Shown here one piece after another: positions 13,236-24,772 of a stretch of DNA of 64,000 bases. The notes below the pieces were generated by a model, which worked only from the letters and a program-made list of their open reading frames with translations, searched no databases and was not told the DNA's origin. Origin of the DNA: Porites lobata. Taxonomy: Eukaryota > Cnidaria > Anthozoa > Scleractinia > Poritidae. The number at the start of each line of letters is the position of its first letter. Within the stretch, counting starts at the first letter, position 1. The translations under genes were made by a program, and so were the position numbers. Location: positions 550,001 to 614,000 of the forward strand of contig CALNXK010000015.1 of NCBI GenBank assembly GCA_942486035.1. Direction: 5' to 3'.

Positions 13236-15299
13236 ATAACAGTTGGTATGTCTGACGTTTAACTTTTACTTGAAAGAGGATTGTGAAAATCACTAGTGAT
13301 GAATTTGACGGAAGTCTTATCGACTTTCCTGCAAATCGATCGCAATTCTCAACAGGTTGTCCTGTGTTTCTCCGGGAATGACTTTTAGCGCATCGATTAA
13401 AAACAATTTCTTTTTTGTTGAAGATGTCTCTCAATTGCGGACTCGATAGCAGATTAGTCTGATAAACGCTTAAGCTAATCAAGAACGAACGGCACTTATT
13501 TCTCGAGCTTCTTGTAAACAACTTCATGAAAATTTCTGTTGAGCATGATGACCCACATAAAAGCTCTGTCGTATTTTACTGACTTCTGATGAAGTACCGT
13601 TAAAGTCATGCTGTTTGTCGAACAGTCTTCTCGCGAAATCAACTTCTTTGCCCTAAATCATTAGCGACAATTCCTCTTTCTGGAGACTTTCAATCACGTG
13701 CCAGGCAATGAAATAGATCAAGTTTCACTGATCTTCATTTCTGAATATGCAAATACATGGGACGCAGATTTTGTTCTTTAATAACCCAAATAAGTTATTT
13801 TGTGATTCCTAAAGTTTGTTTATCTAAATGTGTATTCCATTTCCTGAACCTTAAGCTTGAATACCTGTTTGAGGAGATTTATGCTTGAGTGCGGGCTCAT
13901 TTTCCCAAACGCCGGCTGGTAATCGAGCCTCAAGCAAAAAACCGTTTGAAAGAAAGTTCAAAAGGAAGTCTAAGCATTCTTTTTCTGTTAGGGCTAAGTA
14001 AAAACTGTTAAGTTTATTGTATTCCATTAATTCTTAAATATAATTTTTGGTGACTAGAACACTTGTTCTGGCGACCAAAAATGAAAACTTGTGGGCCAGC
14101 TAGCCCCAAGATTTTTTTCTGAAAGTCGACCACTGGTTTGGCTTCAAACTGTAGAGCTTTTTATATGTAGCTGTCTTTCATGAAAAGATTAAAACAAGCA
14201 TTCATTTAAATCCCATAAATGCAGTAATTTTGTTACAAAAAGTTATGGTGAGTCTAAGGACTCATTTTGGAAAAAAATCATGAGTCCCAGTCTTGAACAA
14301 GTGAGTCCCAGTTAAAAAACGAGTCTGAAATTGAAAATGCTCAGGCCTTTATGTAACCAGACAGTTAATCTGAAGACAGACTCTACAACTCTGCACTACA
14401 AGAATATTAAAAATAAAATAATAGTCCTTCTATAATTTTTATAGCACAACAAAGGCTAAAAGAAATATGCATCATTAAACAACAGTCATAGTAACTGCCA
14501 CAGAAATTACACAAACAGGATACTTCTATAAAAACACACGTTCAGCTCAGATCAATCGATCGTTGCATTATTTGTACGGGACACATACCTTAAATCATTT
14601 TGCATCTTTGGGGATTTTTATGCATCAGGAACACAGAACACTGAGATAACAAAATTACTGCAAATGCATTTAAAAATATTAGCATTATTTTTAACAAATT
14701 AACTGTTTTATAGTCTTACTTTGAGTTTGAAATTTTTTTATTGAATCTTAAGGCACTCAAGTAGTGTGTTCTTTAACTATATTATAATTAGACATGTATC
14801 TTTCATTTTACAGAGACACTGATCTTGAAAAAGTTTAAAATTTTTTTGTTACGAGTAAATTATATGCCAGGTATGGCCACTAAAAGCTTATGAGTCTGTA
14901 TGTCAATCATACTTTAAACAAGCTGCACAAGTTCAGTTTTTGTGGTTCACTGAATAGCTGGATTACAAAGCAATGTATAGTACTTACAGTGTACACTGAA
15001 GTATAAGCTCAAAATCCTGGCTGTTGAAGTCTTAAAACATCTACTGGACACATCTGATCTGAAATGAAAAATTGACTGTTCATTAGCAATCAGTAATCTT
15101 GATTCTTTTCCTAGCATGAGCATTAGCACATCAGCCAACCAGTCCAGTCAATTAGTCAATAGGAAGCTTTTTAAAAGCAACAAAGACAACGACAACAGTA
15201 AAAACTACTGATAAAGTGTTTTAGAAAGGGGGTTGGTTATATTAAATGTAGAAGCATATTTTTACTCGCCCAGTCTAAAGTTTCACTAATCACTTATAA
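13236..15299. other. Intergenic DNA without a recognisable gene
   Basis: AT-rich sequence with no protein-like frame. The 106-codon minus-strand frame at 13207-13527 has no recognisable motif and overlaps the minisatellite. A segment at 12985-13050 is weakly repeated at 14075-14130 (GGCAACTAAATTTTC versus GGCGACCAAAAATGAAAAC), which may mark an old insertion between them. Confidence 0.35.
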
Positions 15300-15712
15300 G
15301 TCACTAGTCAGTCAGTCAATCAATATTTCAATGGCAACTCATAATCAAATGTCTCTAATTTTATGAAACCTAAAATTTATCTTAATCGTGTATTCATTTT
15401 CCACTTCTCCAGTATGTCAACCAACACGTTGAGCCAATAAGTCAAGTAATGAGCCAGCCAATCAGGCAACCAGTTCTCTGACTGTCAGTTTATCAGTCTA
15501 TCTGTCACACAGTCAGTCAGTCAGCCATTCAATTGGTCAGTAAGCTTTTAAGCAAGTGTGTAATTCAGCCAGCCAGTCAATCAGTCAGTTAGCAAGTACA
15601 CGTAGGCAAGTCAGCGAGTCAATCAGTCAGTCAGCGTGTGTCAGTCATTTAGCCATTCAGCAAGTTCACGTAAGCAAGTCAGCCAGTCAATCAGTCAGTC
15701 AGCCCATCAGTC

Positions 15713-15925
15713 AGTTGGTCGATCTTCAAATACATGTTACAGCGTACAAGCAAGTCAGCGAATACTTGACTACCTTGCCAAAGTGTGCTGGCTGACTTGC
15801 TTGTACACTGTAACATGTACTTGAAGATTGACCAACTGACTGTTGCCCCAGGCTGACTGACTGATTGACTGGCTGACTTGCTTGTACACTGTAACATGTT
15901 CTTGAAGATCGACCAACTGGTCAAT
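15713..15925. repeat. Inverted repeat inside the GTCA array
   Basis: A block running from CAGTTGGTCGATCTTCAAAT to CAAGCAAGTCAGC (15713-15763) is followed by its reverse complement at 15790-15840, and then a second reverse-complement copy at about 15867-15920. Array polarity also flips: GTCA-type on either side, TGAC-type between. This is the signature of an inversion or palindromic duplication within the satellite. Confidence 0.75.
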
Positions 15926-17159
15926 CTGCAAGCAAGCCAGTCAATCAGTCAGTCAGCCGATCAGTCAGTTGGTAAATCAGCAAGTGCATGTAAGCAAGTC
16001 AGCCATCGGTCAGTAACTCAGCTAGTCAGTAAGTTACCAAGTCAGTCAGTCGATTATTCAGCCAGTCAGCCAGTCTGTCAGTCATTCAATGAGTCAGTTC
16101 ATTAGTCAATCAGTCACCACTCAGAATATCCACCACTCAGTTAGTTAGCCAATAAGGCAGTCATTTAGCAGGTCAGCCATTCAGCCATTGACACAATCAG
16201 TCAAAGGGTCAGTCAGTCAAAATGTGAGCTATTTATCCAATCAATAAGTCAGTGAGTTGCCAAGTCAGCCAGTCAACGACTTTGCAAGTCAACCAGTTAA
16301 TCATTTAGTCAATGAGTCAGTCAGTCAGCAAGGCAGCCAGTCAGCCAGTCACTCAGCAAGTCAGCGAGTCCATCAATAAGTCAGTCACTTGGTTGGTTAT
16401 CAACTGTAAGTCAGCTATTTGGTCAGTCAGACAGTCAACAGGTCAGCCATTCAGTAAGTCTATGAGACAGTAAGTCAGTCAGTTAGTAGGTCAGTCAGTT
16501 TTTCAGCCAGTAGGTCCATGAATCAGTTACTCAGCATATTAATCAATGAGTCAGTCAGTCAGCAAGTCAGTTACTTTGGCAAAAAGTCAGTCCATCAACA
16601 CATCAGCCTCAGTCAGCCAATCAGTCAGTCCATCAATAAGCCAGTTAGTCCATGAGTCAGTCAATCAGTCAGTTTGTCAGTTTTATAATCAGTCAGTCGG
16701 TTAGCAAGACAATTATTGGACAGTCAGTCTATCAGTCAGGTAGTAAGTAGGTAAATCAGTCCTCAGTCAAAAATTCAGCCATTTATTCAGTCCTTAAGTC
16801 AGTTAGTCAGCAAATCAGTCAGTTAGCCAATAAGTAAGTCAGTAAGTCAGTACATGCAATAGAAATATTATTTAAAACAACACTACGGTATTCGTACCCT
16901 ATGTTATTTAACAGACACAATTTCTTAGTACTAAATTCTTGTTTAGCAAAATTAATTTAAGTTAGACAAAATTTACTCTGGAGTAAATTTTTGTGGGAAA
17001 AATGTTTGCGATAATTTTTATTTGCAGGAACTTATTTTTGTGGATCACTGGAAAAATCACAAATATCGCAAAAATTAGAACCCGCAAAAGCTTGTGCCAC
17101 ATGGTAAGTCAGTTCACAAGTCGACTACGAGTCAGTTAATTGGCCACACAGCCAACAGT

Positions 17160-17950
17160 CAGTCAGCCATTTTGTCAGTCAATGAGTCAGTCAGTCAGCA
17201 AGTAAGTCTGTCAGTTTGTCAGTCAATCAGTCCTGAAGTTATCAGTCGGTTAGTAAGCAACTGGTCAATCAGCCATAAAAGGACCACTTAATCAAACAGT
17301 CAATTAGTCAATATATCAGTCCGTTGAAATGGTGTCATGTAAATAGCACACTGAACTACAACATATACTCATGATTAAAAGTAAAACTTCACATTGCATA
17401 CCAACATTGTGGCAACAGCTAGCTCAAAGCAGATCACATGAATTGACATTTGTCAGAAAAAGCTCTCATTTTAAGATTTGGAGTTTAACTGCACATGTAA
17501 TCATTTGAATTTATTAAAACAGAAAAAATTAATCTTAAAGTGCTTAATGCTATCATTCAATAATACAAAGTAACTCCTAAATGAATTCGAAAATGAACAA
17601 CTGTTTTTGCAATTATGTTTTGACTATAAAACAATTAAACGACAGGTTTCTTTGGAGGGGTGGGAGGGGGGTCAAGACACCCCTTGGTAGATATCCATTT
17701 AAAAGTAAGAAGGGGTTCTTCTCCAAGGGCAGCATTTTTTTTTGGGGGGGGGGGGCGCACTGCTTATGGAGTTGTGTTCCACTAATAGCTAAAGAAGAGG
17801 CCCAATGAAGCAGCTCCTTGCTTTACATTTTTTATCTTAGACAGAGTCCCTACAATTAACCAAAGGCAGGAAATTTAACCTACCAGTATCTCTGACAAAT
17901 TGGGGTGTCTGGAAAAGCTGGAAGCCGGAATCCGGAATAGGAACAGGAAT
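17160..17950. repeat. Segmental duplication, copy 2
   Basis: Nearly identical to 11620-12410, with a longer G run near 17747. It continues beyond the point where copy 1 is cut, into the GGAACC-rich arm of the next element. The 75-codon frame at 17581 is the duplicate of the one at 12049. Confidence 0.8.
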
Positions 17951-18990
17951 AGGAACAGGAACAGGAAGCGGAACCGGAATGGGAAGAGGAACCTATATAA
18001 AAACAGGGACAACATTTACCTTAATTTAAGTTAATCTGGATTTAATTCCTATTCAGATTATATACGAAAAATAAGGGAAAAATGGAATAGGAACCGGAAT
18101 AGGAAGGGGAATATAAACAGTGTATAGAAATATGAAAAGAAAAAGATGTAATCGTGATTTAAATAAAAAGCCTGAGAAATAGTAAAAGAAACAAGAAAAC
18201 ACCCTTGAAATGTTAATCTAATTAACCTTTCTTTATCTTTAGCCTGTGACACATTAATGTGTTTCGTGTCAAACATAACAGCGAACTTAAGCAACGAGAA
18301 TGCTGACCGTCACAGGCCTTCATGAATAATATTACAGCAACAAGACGGTAAAAAAAGAAGCAAGTAACATAAGTAAAGCAACAGCTTTGCGAGTGCATCG
18401 CGCTTTCTGTCAATTTCTTCACCGTCTATGCACAACTACGACGTGAAATGATCAAATCTTAAGTTCTCTTGAGAACGTGAATGGCAGGCGATGAATTTTA
18501 TTGTGTCTGTCTGAGCTCGGACGCGGTCTCCAGCTTCATTTCCCAACCCTTAAAAGACTGGATAATTTGGAATTAATGAGAAGTAGTTTTAATTAAGACC
18601 CAAATTCAATTTCTCAGTGGCGTTTTCGCTGGCGTTGCTGTTGTCAGATCTAAAGGTTCTTTTTGTCTCTCACAGGAAGGAGGTTATAACATGTTAATAT
18701 TATTTGTCAGACAATGTGTAAACGTTCCATCAAGCGAAACATGGAACTTCGGGTTCATGACTGTAGAGATTCAGGGGGGAGCATGATACCAGACTAGTTT
18801 CCTTATTTTTTGTATAAATTGAAGTACAATTAAGATAATGATGTCCCTGTTCTTGTATCGTTTCCCCTTCACATTACTGTTCCTGTTCCGTTTCCGTTTC
18901 CAGTTCCGGTTCCGCTTCCTGTTCCCATTCCCCTTCCTATTCCGGATTCCGGTTTCTGGCTTTTCCAGACGCCCAACAAATTGACCCAGT
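17895..18990. mobile_element. Inverted-arm element with GGAACC/GGTTCC-type arms
   Basis: The left arm (about 17895-18005) reads TGTCTGGAAAAGCTGGAAGC and then a GGAATAGGAACAGG simple repeat. The right arm (about 18860-18990) is its reverse complement: TTCCGTTTCC-type repeats, then GGCTTTTCCAGACGCCCAAC. The arms enclose about 850 bp that include another MITE copy (18282-18660). No transposase is visible. It may be a non-autonomous foldback element that carries or generates the simple repeat. Confidence 0.6.
18282..18660. mobile_element. MITE of the GCTTAAGCAACGA family, copy 1 (diverged)
   Basis: The left end GCGAACTTAAGCAACGAGAA and right end TTGTCAGATCTAAAGGTTC match the ends of related elements at 47297-47665 and 58901-59699. 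The internal CATGCACAACTACGACGTGA-like segment is also shared (TATGCACAACTACGACGTGA near 18426). It is non-coding. Confidence 0.55.
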
Positions 18991-19414
18991 TGAAAAAATC
19001 ACAAACCGTTTCAAAGAACAGAAAAATCAGTAAAATTCCCGTTGTTGTTCTTTTCATCGACCACTTCCCCCAAAATCCCGACAATTCACCCCCTGTCAGA
19101 GGCCTGGCTACCAGGCACACGAATAAAATATTTGCTGCTACATAACACTTTGTCTTTTATAAAGCCAATTACAAATAAAGCCTTAAAACACCATTGGATA
19201 CGCAACGATTTTCCCTTAAAATCAAAGTGTTCAGACTTTAAGAAGGGTGAAGATTGAATTATTGAAAGAGTTGCACATAAACTTACACGCTGGTGAGAGT
19301 CAGGATCTCACCAAATTTAAGGTAAACCATTACCACAAGCATTTCTAAAACTTCTTAAAACGATAACTTCTACAGTCTTTACTGTTTGATCCACCTATAA
19401 TCGCTACTAACCTT

Positions 19415-19483
19415 GCAAAATAGATGAAAAACGAGAGAAAAACCAACCATGCCTTCTGTTGCCTTCCGCGCGCCATCTTTGAT
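19415..19483 (-). CDS. Possible first exon with signal peptide (uncertain)
   Basis: On the minus strand an ATG in good context (CAAAGATGG) opens a short frame with a basic N-terminus and a hydrophobic stretch (AWLVFLSFFIYF), as in a signal peptide. A CAAG|GTTAGT donor-like site follows. I could not find downstream exons at lower coordinates, so it may be a chance frame. The gene it would belong to is unknown. Confidence 0.15.
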
Positions 19484-19789
19484 TTTGTGCTTCTTAGTTC
19501 CCAGGGTCCCAAATCGTCCACAATGCGCGGTCTCCTTGCTGTTCGCTGAAATGTTGGCCCCCGGTGGGTGCATGTGTTTGCTGCTAAAAATAACATAGAC
19601 TTTCTACTTTTCTGCGACTTTGTCGCTGAGATCTACAAAAAAAAAAAGAAAAAGAAACAAATGGGATAAAATTTAAGAGGGGTGGTTTTGACAAAATATA
19701 CTGAAACACATGGACTCCGGATTTAATGTAGCATGTGTACAAATCCCCCTCCCCTTAGTAAAAATCAGAGAAGAGTTTATCCCCTTTAG

Positions 19790-20450
19790 AAAAATGCAAA
19801 TTTTTCGACTCTAGCAAAATGACATTTTTATGGTCTAAAAAGCCTCTTTTTGAGGAAACAAAGACAAAACCTAGGTCTCTTTTACAGAAAAGTAGGGACG
19901 AAAGATAATTGGAAAAATACACATTTTTAGACTCTAGCATTAAAAATGACATTTCAATAGTCTAAAAAGCCTCCTATTGAGAAAACAACATCATCAAACG
20001 ACAAAACCAAGGTCTCTTTTACAGAAACGTAGAAGAGAAAGATGTATGGAATTTTTGATTGGAATCATGGTTTAACCCATTTGGAAATATGCAAATTTTT
20101 CGGCTATAGTAAAATGACATTTTTATCGTTTAAAAGGCCTCTTTTGAGAAAACAACATCATCAGACAACTAAACCAAGTTCTCTTTTACAGAAAAGTAGG
20201 CTCGAGGGATATTTGGAACTTTTGACCAGAATCATTGTTTAACCCCTTTGAAAATAAGCCAGTTTTTCTACTATAGTAAAATGACATTTTTAGCGTCCAA
20301 AAAGCCTCCTTTTAAGAAAACAACATTGTCAAACGAAAAAACCAAGGTCTTTTTACAGAAAAGTAGGTACGAAAGATATTTGGAATTTTTGACCAGAATC
20401 ATGGTGTAACCCCTTTGAAAATGCGCAACTTTTTCGACTATATTAAAATG
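19790..20450. repeat. Tandem repeat, about 168-bp period, five units
   Basis: A landmark TTTTTCGACTCTAGCAAAAT followed by GACATTTTTA and AAAAGCCTC recurs at 19801, 19924, 20095, 20263 and 20430. Spacings are 123, 171, 168 and 167 bp, so one unit is shortened. Each full unit also carries CAAGGTCTCTTTTACAGAAA. The last unit breaks off into a short GACCGACTG repeat. Non-coding. Confidence 0.8.
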
Positions 20451-21136
20451 ACAGACTGTTCGACCGACTGACCGACTGCCCGACTGATCGTCGGTGTTGG
20501 TTCGTCATTCAAAATTAGTGTTTTAGCAAAAGGGAAGATAGATGTCGGCAATAACTTAAATTATTGGTTTTAATTAATTTATTGCGCACAACAAAAAATA
20601 CACTTAAGTGCTGTTTTAAAACTTCTCAATCAAGGGCAGGTTTCAATGGAAATAGTTTTAAACTTTCTATAGTCCCGTCTAAGACCTCCAAAACGCTTCC
20701 TAAACTAAAATGTGTTTGCCCAAACTTTAAAATTCTGTCAAAAACGCCCCATTCCAATTCACGTGGCAAATTAAAAAATGCTATCTTGGTCAGAAACTTT
20801 CTGTTCTGCAGTCAAAACAACAATTGGAGCTGTACCCCGATAGTACAACGAAATCAGAGTTGATGAAATAAACCGTGATATTTATTCTAAACACACTTTC
20901 GCAGTAAACATCTGCAATAATAAAAAAGAAAAGGTAATGGACAGAGCCAACAATTCCCTAAAATATATTGCACTTCAAAAGAGGTATTTTTATCAAAAGG
21001 CCTGGAAGCTGCAGAAGAAATCCAGTAGAGTAACTCCAAAACATACGAAAGATGCAGAAATTATGCATCCATGCAAGACTTAGAAGCAAAATTCCGCATG
21101 GCCTTTTTTCCGCCAAATTCACAATTAGCACTACAA
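20451..21136. other. Intergenic DNA without a recognisable gene
   Basis: AT-rich. The plus frame at 20564-20863 has no motif I recognise and no supporting splice or start context. No repeat boundary is clear. Confidence 0.3.
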
Positions 21137-22019
21137 CCCCCGGGGGGTACTCACTATGATGGCCCATACGGGGAAGCTCCGCCCGAAAGGGGCATCTTTT
21201 TACGGTACGCAAACAGGAAGCCAAAAGTGGCCACTTGCGAAGCTTGACAGCAAAATTTAAATTTCAACTAATGGCGAAACAAATAAATAATTTGAAAGAG
21301 CTTGACGAGATAGAAACAAATGTGAATTTTTTTTTGAAAAGCTCAATTAAGCCTTGATTTTTGAATTTCCAGCCATTTTGTTACTATTTTTAGAAACAAA
21401 AGCAAATTTCAAAATGCTACATTTCTTAAAGTAAATGAGTTTTTCAAAAGTGTTTTTCACATCTGTTTCTATCTCGTCACGCACTTGGAAAATTACCTAT
21501 TTGTTACGCCATTAGTTGAAATTTAAATCTCGCTGTCAATCTTGTGACGTCATTTTCCCACCAAAAACAGTTAAAATCGAAAAACAAAAAAAACATACGA
21601 TTGTTTGGAATACAAAGTACTACCATCCTGCAACTGACCTTTTAGCTCAAACTGATAAAAACTGCAAAATAAAGTAGTTCCTAAGTGGCCACTTTTTGAC
21701 CACTTTTGGCGTCCTGTTTGCCTCCGTGAATCTTCAGGCTTCAGGTATATGAAAGGGTGTGATTTCACTCGTTGAAGTATATAAAACGAGCCCAAATGGG
21801 CTAAAAGATGAATTTTATGGCTTTAAAAAGTCGAGAAAACGTTCTACTTTTTTATTCATATTCAAAAGACAGTGCATTTACAGCAGTTAAAGGGATACAA
21901 AGTTATATGAAAGGGGCCGAGTACCTTTTCTGTGAAAAATGGTATACAAAAGGGTAAGGGGTTGGACCTCGGGGTGGAGCCTCCCCGTATAACCATTTGT
22001 TAGGTACCTCCCCCCCCGG
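21137..22019. mobile_element. TIR element of the CCCCGGGGGGTAC type
   Basis: The left end CCCCGGGGGGTACTCACTAT continues into a segment containing CCATACGGGGAAGCTCC. The right end is its diverged reverse complement (GGAGCCTCCCCGTATAACCA and then GTACCTCCCCCCCCGG). Inside lies a second nested palindrome: the block with AGTTGAAATTTAAAT at 21240-21290 is reverse-complementary to 21490-21540. No transposase frame is present. Elements with this GGGGGGTAC end are, to my knowledge, common in coral genomes. No clear target duplication was seen. Confidence 0.65.
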
Positions 22020-22111
22020 ACTAAAACAAATCCTCTCAGCCAACCGCTCTCGCACGATGTTCGATGTGTGTGAACGACTTGATCCAGTTCTGTGTCCTTA
22101 CTGTCCATACT

Positions 22112-22292
22112 TATTAGCTACTTTGAGGTTGCGCGGGAGACTGGGTCGAGATGGTTGTGAAAGTGCATTATGGGACTGTTTTAAAGGGACGAATTTGCCG
22201 CCATGTTAAATATACGTCCCCCAAAATAGTCCTACAATGCACTTTGACAACATCTCGACCCGGCATCCCGCGCAACCTCAAAGTGGCTAATA
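22112..22292. mobile_element. Foldback MITE, 181 bp
   Basis: Two arms of about 70 bp are near-perfect reverse complements. The left arm begins TATTAGCTACTTTGAGGTTG and the right arm ends CAACCTCAAAGTGGCTAATA, with a centre of about 40 bp. The 70-codon plus frame reading into it is an artefact. Confidence 0.75.
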
Positions 22293-23037
22293 TCGGACAG
22301 CTTTCCGTATCAGCACCAAAAGCTATCTAGTAACACAGCCTTTGCAACAACCTGATTTGCAGACGTATTTCCGGTCGTCGCTTCGAAAAAACCGGATGCT
22401 CTCGCAGGCTAATTTGTTGCAAGACAGGTTTGAACGTGTGTGGTAAACCACGCACCATCGCTATTCAACTCATTCTGCAGCAATGTTGCAAAACAAGTTC
22501 TACGCCTTTGTTGCCCGTTTTACCTTACCTGAAGGCAAAATTCACTCAGATCAATATATAAGATTTCTCAGTATTTTCTCATGATAGCGAAGAGATAAAA
22601 AACATATCCAGTTCATTTTTCTATATCCTCGGATAAGCGACTACGAGCAATTGGGGACGAGGCAGATTTCGAGATAGAGAGATTCCAAGCCGTTTTGATT
22701 AGCTGTGTACCTCGTGTTTGTCACCATTTGGAAGATTGAGGCCCAATCCACAGGAATCCGGACATTTCTGAATCCGCATATTTCTTATCTGGAATCGGAA
22801 AAACGAAGGCTTGCAGATACGATTCCGGAGAGCAGATTCATTGGTTTCTTGTATAAAGAACGCCGATTCGTGTAAAAAAAGAACGGTTTCAAAAATATCG
22901 GGATTCTTGTGCATGAGGATAGCTAAGGATTTAAGACACATCGTTCCTTGGCCAGGTTAGAAGTTTCATTCAGTACACTTTATTGAAGACATTATTTCTT
23001 AATGCTACCTTATGAGGGACTCCTTTAAATCGTACGG
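22293..23037. other. Repeat-rich spacer, no gene seen
   Basis: It contains a CTCTCGCAGGCTAA segment (22397) that resembles the ends of the foldback elements at 53761 and 55430, and other short inverted segments. No credible coding sequence was found. Confidence 0.3.
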
Positions 23038-23045
23038 TAATACAA

Positions 23046-24344
23046 CAGGGCGTTACCAATCGATGAAACCGATGATCGGAAAATCAATCGATCAATCGAT
23101 GATAATCGATGCCTTGTTAGTTAATTGGGATCGATTGGCATCGGCCAATCGATGACCAATCGATAATCACACAAAAGTGGTCGCAACTCATCGATTGTCA
23201 TCGATTGGCGTTGAAAAAATCTCGGTATCCCACACGTTCCAGCCTGTACGTATACGCACTCGCAGTACGCACAAATGTTTGACGTTTGAATTCGTTCACC
23301 GGATTGTTTGTATGCTGTTGCATGGTTTCAAAAATCAACAACAGAAACACGCTTTGAAACAGTGTTTTGAAGAATGGCAAGTCAACAACACACCTTTTCG
23401 CTTAGCTGTTCCTTTCGCTATCCTTTATACTGTTGATATCTGGTTGATATGAATTTTTAGGAATTTTATATTTCCACTATTTCCTATTTTTCCAACAGGT
23501 CCTGTCCACACGCCGTGCAAGATGAAATTATCATTATCTGATTTATCCGTGTAAAATTTCTGAGAATAATTAAGTGTAGTGTTATGTGTTTAAAGATATC
23601 TAGACGAACTGCGAGAATGCTGACATCTTTCCCTGCCGTCTCTTAGTCTGGCGATGGAGAGACGCCTGGGGACGAGTCAGCTCTGAATGTGGTGTGTGGG
23701 TGATGTAATTATACTGAACTGTAATAAAATAAACCAGAAACAACGTGGATAGGCTTCAGCAATCACTTTATTACTTGTTTGTCACAACAAAGGTGCACAA
23801 AGTAAACAGGGCAAAAAATGAATATAGTTCACTGCAGGCTTAATTGTCCTGGCGTATATTGGTTATTCTTTGCCATTCGGCGACGGTTCTGAAACATTGG
23901 GTGGTATTCAATTTTAAAGCGACGACCATTAATCTTCTTTGATCACAGTTTCATCACAATTCATCAATTTGATGCGCCTAATCGAAAATTGATATTGTCA
24001 TAAAATCGTATGCCCATGTTCTCCGCGATGTATCAATCACCGTTGTGAAAAAAATTAAAGTTTTATCGCAGTTTTCATCATTAAAATGCATAAAGAGACC
24101 GTGATTTTGGAAATCTTGACTGAAAATAAAACGCACAAAAAATGAAAACCAATCGATGACAATTAACTGATCGATTGGCATTGATAATCGATAAGAATTG
24201 ATAATCGATGAAATCGATAATCACATAAAACCCGAGCATCGATTGTTCATCGATTATCGATATCAATCGATTAATTGGCATCGATTGTCATCGATTGATC
24301 GATTGATTTTCCGATCATCGGTTTCATCGATTGGTAACGCCCTG
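23046..24344. mobile_element. hAT-type non-autonomous element with ATCGAT-rich ends
   Basis: The ends CAGGGCGTTACC..GGTAACGCCCTG are perfect inverted repeats, extending about 68 bp with one mismatch (23046-23113 and 24277-24344). An 8-bp direct duplication TAATACAA flanks the element exactly (23038-23045 and 24345-24352). CAGGG-type ends with an 8-bp duplication fit the hAT superfamily. The subterminal DNA on both sides is packed with ATCGAT words. No hAT transposase motif or long frame is present in the 1,299 bp, so it must depend on a transposase supplied elsewhere. Confidence 0.88.
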
Positions 24345-24409
24345 TAATACAAGCATGAACAGTAATAAAACTTTCCATATAAATATGGTATATATTTGAT
24401 ATTTAACAA

Positions 24410-24772
24410 TTAATGACTGAGGCTGAGTATCATACTATGAAGAATTATGGAGATCGAGGAGAGTGTTATCCGTCGAGGCCGTTGGCCGAGGCGGATAACA
24501 CCCTCCGAGATCTCCATAATTCTTCATATGATACGAAAGCCGAATTCAATAATTGTTTTATTATTCATTCAAAATAATTCCTAGTTTAAAAACATGGCTA
24601 AAACATGCTTACCTCCATCGATCCATCGATGTTAAGTTCATGTTCGATTCGATAGTGCACGTTTAGGTTTGTCCAGCTCCGCAAATATTCTCCAAATAGC
24701 AGATGTCGCCCTTCGAATTGTCTTCTTGCTGTTCTTGCCATGTTTTTAGCTATGTTTTCGCCTAGTTCTTAC
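24410..24772. mobile_element. Left part of a repeat split by the MULE insertion
   Basis: It matches 57196-57518. The 5' part is a strong hairpin: GAAGAATTATGGAGATCGAG at about 24439 is mirrored by the CTCCATAATTCTTC segment ending near 24526. Then follows AACATGGCTAAAACATGCTT and the insertion site. The matching right part resumes at 35138 on the other side of the MULE. The copy at 57.2 kb lacks most of the hairpin loop. Confidence 0.8.
24764..24772. repeat. 9-bp target duplication, left copy (AGTTCTTAC)
   Basis: Identical to 35138-35146 and directly adjacent to the left MULE end. The paralogous unoccupied site at 57510-57518 has AGTTCTTTC once. A 9-bp duplication is the hallmark of Mutator-like elements. 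Confidence 0.92.

Larger units (their letters stand above)
8030..17330. repeat. GTCA-type tetranucleotide satellite domain with higher-order units
   Basis: Degenerate arrays of GTCA/AATCAGTC type occupy about 8030-9015, 10205-10465, 10920-11775, 12420-12620, 15300-16860 and 17105-17310. Four of the intervening segments are related to one another. Each begins just after an array with AGTCC followed by a block ending AATGGTATCAT or similar (9042, 10474, 11786, 12611, 17318), then GATTAAAAGTAAAACTT-like sequence, then CAAAGCAGATCACAT. The domain is therefore a higher-order repeat of array plus spacer. Serine/glutamine-rich frames inside the arrays (SQSVSQS-type) are translation artefacts. Confidence 0.9.

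Noticed and set aside
15556..16105. Serine/glutamine-rich frames (SQSVSQS type) on both strands
   Set aside because: They arise because GTCA arrays lack stop codons in some frames; no motif or start context supports a protein.
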